A DNA stretch of 33,106 nt from Blastopirellula sp. (lineage in GTDB: Bacteria; Planctomycetota; Planctomycetia; Pirellulales; Pirellulaceae). The stretch is taken from positions 10,374 through 43,479 of the forward strand of contig NVWB01000032.1 in assembly GCA_002733575.1 (NCBI GenBank). Direction: 5' to 3'. The notes under the pieces were generated by a model. It did not search any database, was not told the origin of the DNA, and saw only the letters and a program-made list of their open reading frames with translations. This document shows positions 1 to 8,879 of the stretch, in pieces. Every line of letters starts with the position of its first letter. Positions within the stretch are counted from its first letter, which is position 1. A program made the translations under genes and the position numbers.

Positions 1-413
1 ACACTATTTGAGATTCCTTGGCCGAGTGGGCCAGTGGTGGTTTCAATTCCGGCCGCTTCGCCAAACTCAGGGTGACCAGCACAAGGGCTATCTAGTTGGC
101 GGAAGTTGCGAATGTCATCAATGGTGATTGATGCTTCGTCAGAACCTTCGGATTTGCGAACATTGGTTAGATGCAAGATCGAGTAGAGCAGCATCGAAGC
201 ATGTCCACACGAGAGTACAAAACGGTCTCGTGAAGCCCAGTTCGGTGCGGTGGGATCGTATCGAAGATGATTGTTCCACAGGGTGTATGCCACAGGAGCC
301 AACGCCATGGGTGTTCCAGGGTGGCCACTATTGGCCTGTTGCACGGCATCCATGGATAGAGTTCGGATTGCGTTGACGCATAATTGTTCGATACTGGTAG
401 TAGATACGGACAT
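1..413 (-). CDS. tkt: Transketolase, N-terminal part (cut by window start)
   Basis: Transketolase moves two-carbon ketol units between sugar phosphates in the cytosolic pentose phosphate pathway, using thiamine diphosphate. I translated the minus strand from an ATG at 413-411; 137 codons are present and the rest lies beyond base 1. The N-terminus reads [20 protein letters not shown], followed by the family's SGHPG at residues 29-33 (His31), a [10 protein letters not shown] segment with His71, a [10 protein letters not shown] segment, and TGPLGQGI near the cut. These are the cofactor and substrate-binding motifs of the pyrimidine-binding half, in the right order and spacing. A weak purine-rich AGAGAG lies about 15 bases upstream of the ATG. 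The gene is divergent from slyX with a 283-bp gap. Identification is firm; whether the remainder is intact cannot be seen. Confidence 0.93.
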   Translation of the reverse strand, partial: MSVSTTSIEQLCVNAIRTLSMDAVQQANSGHPGTPMALAPVAYTLWNNHLRYDPTAPNWASRDRFVLSCGHASMLLYSILHLTNVRKSEGSDEASITIDDIRNFRQLDSPCAGHPEFGEAAGIETTTGPLGQGISNS

Positions 414-696
414 TCTGTTTTTACTCTCTAAGTTTTCAAAATCGCTACGTTTATGTAATCTAAATTTAATCTTTGGTTTGGAAGTACCTTGCACACACTC
501 TCCCCGTTGTGGAGGATGGGCAAAGAATAAGCTCATCATTCTACAGGTTAGGAATCGTGGTCGTCAACTTAATGGCGTTTGAAGAGCCATCCAAGTAGGA
601 ATTATTTGCTGCAAGGTGAAAAAAGCCGCCTTTATACTGCGTTTATCGTGTGGCAGATAATAAATTTTGCCCGTAGGGAGCCGAGGAAAGCTATTT

Positions 697-921
697 ATGT
701 CAGAAATTAAAGTATTAGAACAACGTGTTGAGCGGCTAGAAGAGTTGATTTCTTATCTGGAAGAGACGGTGAGCGTACTGAATACGACCATCATTGAGCA
801 GAGTTCTCAGTTAAGCCGAGTGCGTGAAAGTAGCTTGCAGTTGACCAGTCAACTCAAGTCATTACAAGCCTCGATGGAAGATGAGAGAACGGCCGAAGAC
901 GAACGACCGCCCCATTATTAA
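697..921 (+). CDS. slyX: SlyX family protein
   Basis: This is a 74-residue protein of the SlyX family, small coiled-coil proteins of unknown biochemical role. It begins MSEIKVLEQRVERLEELISY, is almost entirely heptad-rich helix to about residue 60, and ends with the family's characteristic C-terminal PPHY. I chose the ATG at 697 because GAGGAAAG lies 6 bases upstream; an in-frame TTG at 667 would place that Shine-Dalgarno inside the gene. A TATACT at 633-638 could be a -10 box, but its -35 (TGCAAG at 610-615) is poor. The stop codon overlaps that of the convergent histidine kinase by 4 bases (918-921). Family assignment rests on length, coiled coil and the terminal motif. Confidence 0.85.
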   Translation: MSEIKVLEQRVERLEELISYLEETVSVLNTTIIEQSSQLSRVRESSLQLTSQLKSLQASMEDERTAEDERPPHY

Positions 922-2486
922 TTTTCTATCGTGGGCAATGAAATGAGAAATGTTGAACCTTTGCCTAAGCCCTCAGACTCGACTTTGAGTTTGCTCCCTT
1001 GGATTTGAGCAATGCGATGAGCGAGTGCTAGGCCGATGCCTGTGCCTTCTGCCCTGGGGTTCAACTGTTGGAAGAGATCAAATATCTTTTCATGAAATTT
1101 AGGATCGATACCGATTCCGTTATCTTGGACATAGAGATATTTTTTGTTTCCTTCTTCTCGAATACCAATCTGAATTTCAGGATTTTCTGTTGCTCTATAC
1201 TTCACAGCATTGTCAATGAAGTTATGGACGATTTGCTCCCAGCGAATGACATCTCCTTGAAACTTAGGAAGCTCTGACTCAAGGGTAACCATGACTTGAG
1301 ATTGAGCGATCTGCCGTTGTAATAATTGCAGATTGCTTTGCACGAGTTCATCAAGATCAACCAGTTGATGAGGATGCTTGACTCTGCCGATTCTCGATAA
1401 TTCCAGTAAGTCTTCCAGTAGAAATCTCATCTTGTTGACTGCGGTGGTTATTTCCTGGCAATCTTCTGCAACCGCACTTTCGTTCTCGTTGCGGATGTCT
1501 TTTTCCAGCATCCATATAAAACCATTAATGGTAACCAAAGGGCTTTTTAGTTCATGCGAAACGGTATAAGTAAAGCGTTCTAATTCATCATTCTTTTCTT
1601 CTAGTTTCTCGATCCACAGCTTCTGCTGCTCCTCAACTTGCTTTCTTTGAGTGATGTCCGTTGTCACTCCGATCATACGAAAAGGTTCCCCGTTTTCGTC
1701 ACGAAGTGCTTGTCCTATTGCCTGGAACCAACGATAGGTACCATCCACATGAAGCATCCTGTTCTCTAAGACGTAGCTTTCATTCGTAGCCAAGTGTCTT
1801 TCTACTGTTTTCATATACTCTGCGCGATCATCGGGGTGCCACAGAGATCCAACTGTCTCATACGTGACAGAAAACGCATCGGGTTCGTACCCTAGCAGGG
1901 CAAACATCTGTTTCGACCAATAGACTTGGTTAGCTTTGATATCCCAATCCCAGATTCCATCGTTTGAAGTATCGTAGATCAGTTGTAATCGCTCTTCACT
2001 TTCGAGCAAAGATTTTTTGGCTGTCTCTTCCTCTGTGATATCTCTTGCGAAAGAAACAACTCCGATCAGATTGCCGTTCTTATCTTTTAAACACTCATTT
2101 CGCCAAGCGCAAATAATTCGACGACCGCTTTTCGTCATATTTTCATTGATATTGGTCTTGCCACCTGCTTCTTGTTCCACTTGATCCATGACAAGTTCTA
2201 AGCCTGGGAGCAGATCATCGGGTATTATCTTGAGAACTGATTTACCTATAATATCGTTTGGGGTGTAGCCAAAGATTTTTTCCGCAGCAGGGTTCCATTC
2301 CAGCACATTCCATTCTCGATTAAACAGGATCATGGCCAGGGGAGCCGCATCATGTATCAAGCGAATTCGATCATCGGCAGCTTGAAGTGCTTCATCGGTT
2401 TGCTCAAGGGCTCTTAGCTTTGCCTGAAGTTTTTGATTTTCAAGTGATAAGGCAGCAACTTGTTTTTCAAGAGAGGGTTGATTCAT
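918..2486 (-). CDS. PAS-PAS sensor histidine kinase (soluble, orphan)
   Basis: A 522-residue two-component sensor kinase. In order: an N-terminal coiled coil (about 5-40); a PAS/PAC unit (about 41-155, with LEWNPAAEKIFGY and SFARDITE); a PAS_3-type PAS/PAC (about 165-290, with WDWDIKANQVYW and GVTTDITQRK); a linker helix; a HisKA domain with phosphoacceptor His311 in SHELKSPL; and an ATPase domain with N box HNFIDNAVKY (about 421), G1 DNGIGID (about 455), F box FDLFQQL and G2 GTGIGLAL (about 481). No transmembrane segment or receiver domain is visible, so it probably senses a cytoplasmic signal and acts on a regulator encoded elsewhere. I start at ATG 2486; a TTG at 2522 would add 12 residues, and neither start has a good ribosome site. 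It resembles phytochrome/cyanobacterial-style kinases in its C-terminal half. Confidence 0.9.
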   Translation of the reverse strand: MNQPSLEKQVAALSLENQKLQAKLRALEQTDEALQAADDRIRLIHDAAPLAMILFNREWNVLEWNPAAEKIFGYTPNDIIGKSVLKIIPDDLLPGLELVMDQVEQEAGGKTNINENMTKSGRRIICAWRNECLKDKNGNLIGVVSFARDITEEETAKKSLLESEERLQLIYDTSNDGIWDWDIKANQVYWSKQMFALLGYEPDAFSVTYETVGSLWHPDDRAEYMKTVERHLATNESYVLENRMLHVDGTYRWFQAIGQALRDENGEPFRMIGVTTDITQRKQVEEQQKLWIEKLEEKNDELERFTYTVSHELKSPLVTINGFIWMLEKDIRNENESAVAEDCQEITTAVNKMRFLLEDLLELSRIGRVKHPHQLVDLDELVQSNLQLLQRQIAQSQVMVTLESELPKFQGDVIRWEQIVHNFIDNAVKYRATENPEIQIGIREEGNKKYLYVQDNGIGIDPKFHEKIFDLFQQLNPRAEGTGIGLALAHRIAQIQGSKLKVESEGLGKGSTFLISLPTIEN

Positions 2487-2647
2487 CGGATGGTGTGCGA
2501 TTGCAAGAATAACTTGGAGCAATGTTAAAGATTACACACATTATTCATGTCTCAAACGAAGTTCAAAGAGCAATCTTTGATTTACATAGAACTTTGCGGC
2601 AATAACCTACATAGCAAAGCCAGATGCAATGCAGGAAGGCCCAAAGG

Positions 2648-4027
2648 TTAGTCGAGAATATCTTCCACCATCACTTGAACCGAAGTCATCATTTGATAGA
2701 CATATTCGGTGATGTACCCTTGTAAGTCCCACCATTCACTGAGGGTGTTGACCAAGTCTCCCTCGAAAATAATTTCGATCTCGGTTTGATAGATTTCATT
2801 ATCTTCTAATGTAATTGAGAGGATAATCTTAGGGTCTTCTTCAACTTCTTCTTCGCCATAGGATTCTTCTCCACTGGATGATTCTTCTAGAGAAGCATGA
2901 CCAGAAAGGCGAGTAAGATCGACACCGATAGGGAAATTGAAGTTATCAATCAGCAAGACAAATACGATATCTGCACCTGGAAGCACGATATTAGGGTTTG
3001 CAGGATCAAAGTCCCCTAATTCATTCAGGTCAAGAACCGGTTTCGGTGCTTGGACAGGTAAATCGACAGCAGTTGGTTCTACGACCGGAGGAAACACGAC
3101 TTCATTCGGCACCCAAGCCTCTGGATAGTTAGAAGCAAAAGAGATCTCTTCATCCGAATGATCGTTTCCAAAATGATTTAAAAACAGAGAAATATCGGCT
3201 AAATCAACTTCATAGTTTTTATTGAAATCAGCAAACCAAGCATCTCCATCTGCAATCGAGTCCGCCGATTTGCCAAAGTTTGAAAGCAGTATGCTCAAGT
3301 CGGCTAAGCCAATGGCTTGATCATCGTTTAGATCGTAGATCACAGGCAGTAGATTCAACTCAGGTACTAAGTCAACTTGCAGGTCTACCGGTGAATTCTC
3401 GGATAATACAAGATCGACATTCGAGGCTTTTAGCTTGGCAGCATAAGGGCCAACGCTTCCAGTCACACGATCTAATTTGACATTATCACCCAACTCAGGT
3501 ACAGAATCGATCAGAATTCTAGCGAACAGTCGACTCTCGTTCAGACCAAAATCGATGACATCGGTACTGGCTTGGATTCCGGTAACCGTACCTGCTGCGT
3601 CATTGATTACAAAAGCTTGATCAAGTCCAAACGCATCACTGAATTCAATATCTATGACCGACAAGAGTTCGGTGTCGTATTCGAAATCAATGGATAACTG
3701 ACTCACGCTATGCGAGCCTAAGGCCTTGACCCAAACTTCAACGTAGACATCGTCCCACTCATGGGTCTCTGACACATTAACAGGTACCGTGCGATTTCCA
3801 AACTCATCTCTTACAAGAGACGTACGCTCTGAAACAACCGAGAAACTAACCAGTGCAGACTCTGGTTCAGGCAGATCAATGACATCTTCCACCACAGGCA
3901 CAGCTTCCACCGGATCGCTTACAGCTGAAGTAAGCAAATTGCGTGGTTCGAGAGTTTCCGAAGAAAGTCGGCGCAACCGCAGCGCAGTTGATCCGTGCTT
4001 ACGGACTCTATTGGGTTTATGCCTCAT
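2648..4027 (-). CDS. LEPRxLL-signal surface protein with cohesin-like and dockerin type I domains
   Basis: A 459-residue acidic exported protein. The N-terminus is Arg-rich and carries LEPRNLL at residues 26-32, the planctomycete extracellular signal motif (Planc_extracel type). Residues about 85-215 form a beta-rich region with YVEVWVKALGSHSVSQLSID and FEYDTELLSV, resembling a cohesin-like module. Residues about 228-290 hold two dockerin type I calcium repeats: DLNDDQAIGLADLSILLSNF and DFNKNYEVDLADISLFLNHF, each with the D-x-N/D Ca2+ ligands and an LxxxLxxFG helix. A Ser/Glu-rich acidic stretch follows around residues 390-408. No enzymatic domain is seen. It is probably a secreted or envelope-attached structural protein; the dockerin suggests a calcium-dependent protein contact, but the partner is unknown. 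Export and dockerin calls are firm, the cohesin-like call is tentative. Confidence 0.85.
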   Translation of the reverse strand: MRHKPNRVRKHGSTALRLRRLSSETLEPRNLLTSAVSDPVEAVPVVEDVIDLPEPESALVSFSVVSERTSLVRDEFGNRTVPVNVSETHEWDDVYVEVWVKALGSHSVSQLSIDFEYDTELLSVIDIEFSDAFGLDQAFVINDAAGTVTGIQASTDVIDFGLNESRLFARILIDSVPELGDNVKLDRVTGSVGPYAAKLKASNVDLVLSENSPVDLQVDLVPELNLLPVIYDLNDDQAIGLADLSILLSNFGKSADSIADGDAWFADFNKNYEVDLADISLFLNHFGNDHSDEEISFASNYPEAWVPNEVVFPPVVEPTAVDLPVQAPKPVLDLNELGDFDPANPNIVLPGADIVFVLLIDNFNFPIGVDLTRLSGHASLEESSSGEESYGEEEVEEDPKIILSITLEDNEIYQTEIEIIFEGDLVNTLSEWWDLQGYITEYVYQMMTSVQVMVEDILD

Positions 4028-4326
4028 ATTGAATATGTCTCCAGCTTAAGCCAAGAGACCTCGATTCCGCTTTTCCTAAGTCGAAACGGGGTGGGGAATT
4101 TAAGGGTGCCTGTTCCTAAAAGTGTCATTTGGTGTTGTCTTAACAACCTCATGCCACCACAGAGTTATACCGGAACCCAAACCAAAAAGAAACGTTTATG
4201 CTGATATTTCTGATAAAAATGGGGGATTCGCTCAAGTGCCATGGCTTTCAGGCCGGAGGAATTCGGCTATTATCGGACTTAACGCATAACCCAACTTTGA
4301 TATTACCACTTACAGGAAAAGAACTT

Positions 4327-4800
4327 ATGGCCGATTGGATTGAACCCCCGAAGAAGGCGCCCGCGTTTAATTTGAAATCAGACGATGGATCGAAAATTCG
4401 ATTGAGCGACTTAAAAGGGTCTCCAGTCGTCCTCTATTTCTATCCGAAAGACGACACACCCGGCTGCACCAAAGAGTCTTGTGCATTTCGTGATCGGAAA
4501 AAAGAGATCGAAAAACTGGGCGCCATCATTCTTGGTGTGAGCCCTGATGGCGTGGAGAGTCACGTGAAGTTTCGTGACAAGTACGATTTGAACTTTCCGC
4601 TGTTAGCCGATGAAGGCCATGTGATTGCCGAGAAGTACGGAGCCTGGCGAGAGAAGAATATGTACGGCAACATCAAAATGGGCATCCAACGCAGCACGTT
4701 CATTATTGATGCCGAAGGCAAGGTTGCCAAGGTTTGGAAAAGTGTCAAAGTTGATGGGCACGATCAAAAAGTGATTGATGCGTTGAAAGAACTTGTGTAG
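4327..4800 (+). CDS. bcp: Thioredoxin-dependent peroxiredoxin, BCP/PrxQ family
   Basis: A 157-residue cytosolic peroxiredoxin that reduces hydrogen peroxide and organic hydroperoxides using thioredoxin. The active site DDTPGCTKESCAFRD gives peroxidatic Cys47 and resolving Cys52, four residues between them as in atypical 2-Cys BCP/PrxQ enzymes. YFYPKDDTPGCT and the later IQRSTFIID with its catalytic-pocket Arg are also family-typical. Length matches E. coli BCP. I start at ATG 4327 because AGGAAAAG lies just upstream and because homologues begin close to the (A)PxF motif at residues 11-14; an upstream in-frame start at 4198 would add 43 residues without family resemblance. It is convergent with the GT-C-like gene with only 16 bases between stops, and no clear terminator was seen there. 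Confidence 0.95.
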   Translation: MADWIEPPKKAPAFNLKSDDGSKIRLSDLKGSPVVLYFYPKDDTPGCTKESCAFRDRKKEIEKLGAIILGVSPDGVESHVKFRDKYDLNFPLLADEGHVIAEKYGAWREKNMYGNIKMGIQRSTFIIDAEGKVAKVWKSVKVDGHDQKVIDALKELV

Positions 4801-4816
4801 AGAATGAAAATCTGTT

Positions 4817-6589
4817 CTACCTTGTGGCTTCAATTTGTGCTAACGGAAATGAACGAGTCTGACGCTTTGGCAGTGCTGGCCAATTGACCGCACCGGTTTG
4901 CGGCAATGCTGTCGTGACCCTTTGAGCAGCCGATAAGAAACGTGGGGATTCTAGTGAGTCGAATAGTTCACTGCGTCCCCACACTTCGGCAATTTGATCT
5001 TGATAGAGTAGCGACCACTGATCACGGTTCGCGTTCATGATTGCCAGCGAATGGGGCTGACCTCGATCAATTAACACGAGCTCTGGGTTGTTGTATTCCA
5101 AGATTCGGGCCAGTGGGTCATTGCTCTTCTCTTCTTCTCGGAATCGATACTCGTCGCTCAACCCTAAGATGAAATCGAAGTGCATGTCGACAACATTTTG
5201 AGGGTAACAAGTTCGATAGCGGCCATCAAACTGCACGGCCGTGTCACCATCAGCGGCTAAAGCCGCGATGGCATATTGGGCCCAATTGTACGTGACAATC
5301 AACCGGCCCTTTAAATTATTTTCTTCGATGAACTCGACCGCAGAAACCGGATACGCATCACGAGGAACTGGCATCGTCGATAGTCTAGGATAGAGACTAA
5401 CGCCCAAAATCAGATAGACCACTGCTAAAGCACCAAGCATCATTCGGCGTTTCGCTGGAGAAAGATCATCTGCGGCGGAAGGACTTTCCTGGTCGGTTTC
5501 CTTTGCTTCAAAATATTGAGCCCAAACATCTCGCAAGTGTGGCACGACCCAAAAGCCAAATAACATTGCCAGAAATGGAATGTGTCGTTGGTGCATTGAT
5601 GCTTGCCACGTGACAGCGGACATCACAACTAATTGCGTGAAGTCGAGCGATTTCCGGCTTAATAACAGAGTAACGGCAGTGGTTGCCATCAATGCGAAAA
5701 AGGCCAGGCTGTGCATATCTAAACTGTAGAGTTGGTGCCATTCAGTGATCTCAGGTCGAGGTGAACCGAGCGACATCAACAGCCACTGATGCAGACCTGG
5801 CCCATACGGATTGATCAGGGTTGTGAGTCCTCCGACAAAACACATTAACACGAGTCGCCGCATCATTCCTTGCCCTGCGGTTCCCTTGGTCAGGCAAAGT
5901 TCAAACAAACGGCAAACAAGATACAACCCAAACACAGCGTAGCCTGCAATAAAACCGCCATGGGCATTGGTCCACAAGAAGAACAGCGGAACGCATAACC
6001 ACAGCCATCGCATTTTGGGATGCGAGTCTTGCAGCGGTAGATTGGAATCGCGGCGTGCATTTTTCTGAAACCATGGCAGATGCCAATTGCTGTGCCAACC
6101 AGAGAAGCAATAATCGAGCAATACTATCAACAATGCAAATGAGAAAAAGCTGGCCAACTGCGGACGAACATTCCAATGATTGGTAAAGTTGGTGGCCACC
6201 AGTAACACGGCCAAACAACTAACGATCAACGGGGTCTTGGCTCTTTCATATTTCCAAAGCATCAGCCCTAGTATCGAAAGCCCGAGTAGACATTTTCCAA
6301 TTAATAACCCAACAGGGCCCACGGTATCGACGCCAACGGCCATGACAATTTCACTCAGATTTTCATGGTTGACCCAGGGATAGCCTTCGGCAGTGAAGCT
6401 ATATGAAGTAGTGGCAGGCAGCCCTTCGCGTAACACATCACGGCCATACTGCACGTGTCCCCACATATCGGGATCTGCCACATTAGGCGTCAACGCCATC
6501 GCGGCCGATAGCAGTACGGCCCCTAAAATTCCCCAATGCAAAAGGCGGTCGTTCCGTGAAGGATTTATTGTGGGTTGGTCGGTATTCAT
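4817..6589 (-). CDS. Polytopic membrane protein, GT-C glycosyltransferase-like
   Basis: A 590-residue integral membrane protein with about ten hydrophobic segments, the first at residues 20-35. Directly after it comes DPDMWGHVQYGRDVL (residues 39-53), then YSFTAEGYPWVNHENLSE. An acidic DPD/DxW loop after TM1 and a conserved NHE(N/W)LSE loop are what I associate with bacterial GT-C-fold lipid-linked-sugar transferases (PMT/ArnT-like). The last 150 residues are soluble and include FDGRYRTCYPQNV and a PELVLIDRGQ segment, typical of the periplasmic end of such proteins. The substrate is unknown and transferase activity is an inference from topology and the acidic loop. Start: ATG 6589 is preferred over a TTG at 6646, which lies inside the left arm of a repeat element. 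No good Shine-Dalgarno is visible. Confidence 0.7.
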   Translation of the reverse strand: MNTDQPTINPSRNDRLLHWGILGAVLLSAAMALTPNVADPDMWGHVQYGRDVLREGLPATTSYSFTAEGYPWVNHENLSEIVMAVGVDTVGPVGLLIGKCLLGLSILGLMLWKYERAKTPLIVSCLAVLLVATNFTNHWNVRPQLASFFSFALLIVLLDYCFSGWHSNWHLPWFQKNARRDSNLPLQDSHPKMRWLWLCVPLFFLWTNAHGGFIAGYAVFGLYLVCRLFELCLTKGTAGQGMMRRLVLMCFVGGLTTLINPYGPGLHQWLLMSLGSPRPEITEWHQLYSLDMHSLAFFALMATTAVTLLLSRKSLDFTQLVVMSAVTWQASMHQRHIPFLAMLFGFWVVPHLRDVWAQYFEAKETDQESPSAADDLSPAKRRMMLGALAVVYLILGVSLYPRLSTMPVPRDAYPVSAVEFIEENNLKGRLIVTYNWAQYAIAALAADGDTAVQFDGRYRTCYPQNVVDMHFDFILGLSDEYRFREEEKSNDPLARILEYNNPELVLIDRGQPHSLAIMNANRDQWSLLYQDQIAEVWGRSELFDSLESPRFLSAAQRVTTALPQTGAVNWPALPKRQTRSFPLAQIEATR

Positions 6590-6637
6590 CGAAAGGTTGT
6601 TCAATAGGTTTAGGGCAATGGTTAAGATGATATCACT

Positions 6638-6812
6638 GGGTGCCACTGGCTTCGCCAGTGTGAAGTGTAATTATGCTGTCCGTTCTCAATCCGACAAAAA
6701 ATTAAGGGTTCAGGTCACTTCAACAGTCTCCCAGTGCCACTGAAATGCTGTTCTTGAATTCAATGTGGAGATCTAAACACACTTCAGCACTGGCGAAGCC
6801 AGTGGCACCCCA
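6638..6812. repeat. 175-bp inverted-repeat (MITE-like) element with hairpin-bearing arms
   Basis: The left arm (6639-6669) and right arm (6779-6811) are reverse complements over about 31 bases with a single one-base indel. Each arm contains its own perfect hairpin: CACTGGC, loop TTC, GCCAGTG. The roughly 110 bases between arms have no ORF, apart from a shorter related piece, CAGTGCCACTG, near 6732-6742. The element sits in the 472-bp gap between two divergent genes (6590-7061); the rest of that gap shows no gene and no promoter I would defend. The size and terminal inverted repeats resemble a non-autonomous mobile element, but no target duplication was identified. Confidence 0.75.
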
Positions 6813-7061
6813 AAATCTAAGGTCGTTGTCCAATTTGCAACTCTATCAGGCACAAACAGGGCTCTTACAAGGGTACGTTATGCCTAAGAGGCTGTTTTTT
6901 GTGCTCCCTGTAAAACAGCAGTGGTATTTCTGGGCCAAGGTTGTCATAATCGAGATATTCCTTATATCCACTACCGAAAATGACTTCGCATTTTGTCTTC
7001 ATGAAAAGATAGAATCTGGCCCACCTTATTTCCTTTTGATGTTAGTAGAGAGAACCTTTCT

Positions 7062-8849
7062 ATGATTCGTGCGATATTTCTCTCCCTGTTGTGCTTTGCG
7101 TTAATAACACAAACAGCATCTTCGGCCCCATTCGTAGCCGATCTACATCGGTCGCCGGTAGATATTGCGGTGGCACAGGATGAAAGTTGGTTGGTTTCGG
7201 CCAATCGTACCTCGGGCACAGTCACACTGGTTTCTCTACCAGATGGGAAAATTTTGGATGAGACTTTCGTAGGTCTACGTCCAACGTTCGTGGCACTTGC
7301 CCCGGATGGGCACACACTGCTTGTAAGTGCCGCCGATGATCGACAACTTGCCCGGATTTCAGTGAAGCAAGGAAAGCTGGTTCCAGAAGCAACTATCGAA
7401 GTTGGTTTTGATCCACATGGCATTGTGTTTAACAGCCAAGGAACTGCCGCTTATGTGGCCCTGCCGACTTCACATGAAGTGGTGAAGATTGATCTTCAGA
7501 AAAATAAAGTGATGCACCGTTTTACGGTCGGTAAATGGCCCCGCTATCTGGCACTCACTTCCGATGACAGTCGCTTGGTCGTAGGCCAAAGTGGCGATGG
7601 CAAAGTTGCCGTGATTGATACCACGGATCATTCCACACTGTTCACCGTAGGCTTCAATGGGATGAATCTCGGCCACATGCGAATTTCAGATGATGATCGT
7701 TATGTCTACTTTCCTTGGCTGCATTATGGAGACAATGTCCCTTCGCCCGGCAATATCCGTCGTGGCTGGGTGTTAGGAAATCGGTTGGGTCGTGTTCGAA
7801 TTGATGAAGATGAGCCTGATGGAATTATCTCTCTCGATACGCGTGGCGATGCCGTGGCGGATGCCTGGGGAACCGACATCACGCCCAGTGGTTCGCACTA
7901 TTTAGTCACCGCCAGCGGCACACATGAACTGCTAGTACTTCGGGCACCTGATTTGGAATTTCATACCGTCGGATCAACGGAACATATCGATGATGAATTG
8001 CTTGCCGACAAAGATCGCTTCTTCCGCATTCCACTGGGCGGAAGACCATTGGCTGTGAAAGCTGGCCGCGATAATCAAACCGTGTATGTGGCAAATGATC
8101 TTCTCGATTCGATTCAGATCGTGGATATTAAAAGCCGGCGAGTCGTGAAAGAGATTCATTTAGGCGGGCCGCAAGATATTTCCTTAGCCAGAAAAGGTGA
8201 AGCGATCTTTTACGATGGAGATCGCAGCTTTGATCGTTGGTATAGTTGCCATAGTTGTCACTACGAAGGAGGCAGTAATTCGCAAATTATTGATACGCTG
8301 ACCGATGGTTCTTCGGCCACCTATAAATCGATTTTGCCTCTGTGGGAACTCGGGTCTACCAGCCCCTGGACATGGCATGGCTGGCAGCAAGACGCCAGGG
8401 ACGCAATGCAACAATCGTTCACAAAAACAATGCAAGGCAAACCGGCGTCCGAAGATGACGTCACCGCGATTCTCGCGTATTTCAACCAATTACAAGCACC
8501 GCCGAGCCCTTATGTTGGCAAAGACGGCAGTATCTCAGCCGCCGCTAAACGAGGGGAAACAGTTTTCAACGGCAATGTGGCCGGTTGTGCCGATTGCCAT
8601 TCCGGTCCAAAATTCACCGATGGCGAAGTCTATGACGTAGGGCTCGGATCTCGCAGAGATCGATACGAAGGCTACAATACACCAAGCTTGATAGGGCTCC
8701 ACGCCAAGCTTCGTTTTTTACATCATGGGCGTGCTAAAACTTTGAAAGACACATTGACCAAATATCATGCACCAGAGGAAGTAACCGGCAACGGCAAACT
8801 GACCGATCAACAGCAATCAGATTTGATCGAGTATCTGAAAACGCTTTGA
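7062..8849 (+). CDS. Exported YVTN beta-propeller fused to a di-heme cytochrome c (CCP/MauG-like)
   Basis: A 595-residue protein with an N-terminal signal peptide (about 1-21, ending TQTASSA). Residues about 25-375 are YVTN/NHL-type beta-propeller repeats, recognisable by recurring segments such as RPTFVALAPDGHTLLVS, YVALPTSHEVVKIDL and QTVYVANDLLDSIQIVD. The C-terminal third carries two c-type heme sites, CHSCH (Cys396, Cys399, His400) and CADCH (Cys509, Cys512, His513), in a context (HSGPKFTDGEVYDVG, NTPSLIGL, RFLHHGRAKTL) typical of bacterial di-heme cytochrome c peroxidase/MauG domains. It should act outside the cytoplasmic membrane in electron transfer, peroxide reduction or oxidation of an unknown substrate. 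ATG 7062 has GAGAGAA upstream. Methyltransferase and small membrane-protein genes follow on the same strand with gaps of 30 and 50 bases, so the three may be one operon. Confidence 0.88.
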   Translation: MIRAIFLSLLCFALITQTASSAPFVADLHRSPVDIAVAQDESWLVSANRTSGTVTLVSLPDGKILDETFVGLRPTFVALAPDGHTLLVSAADDRQLARISVKQGKLVPEATIEVGFDPHGIVFNSQGTAAYVALPTSHEVVKIDLQKNKVMHRFTVGKWPRYLALTSDDSRLVVGQSGDGKVAVIDTTDHSTLFTVGFNGMNLGHMRISDDDRYVYFPWLHYGDNVPSPGNIRRGWVLGNRLGRVRIDEDEPDGIISLDTRGDAVADAWGTDITPSGSHYLVTASGTHELLVLRAPDLEFHTVGSTEHIDDELLADKDRFFRIPLGGRPLAVKAGRDNQTVYVANDLLDSIQIVDIKSRRVVKEIHLGGPQDISLARKGEAIFYDGDRSFDRWYSCHSCHYEGGSNSQIIDTLTDGSSATYKSILPLWELGSTSPWTWHGWQQDARDAMQQSFTKTMQGKPASEDDVTAILAYFNQLQAPPSPYVGKDGSISAAAKRGETVFNGNVAGCADCHSGPKFTDGEVYDVGLGSRRDRYEGYNTPSLIGLHAKLRFLHHGRAKTLKDTLTKYHAPEEVTGNGKLTDQQQSDLIEYLKTL

Positions 8850-8879
8850 GCCTGCCACTTGTTCGGAATTTTTTGCATT

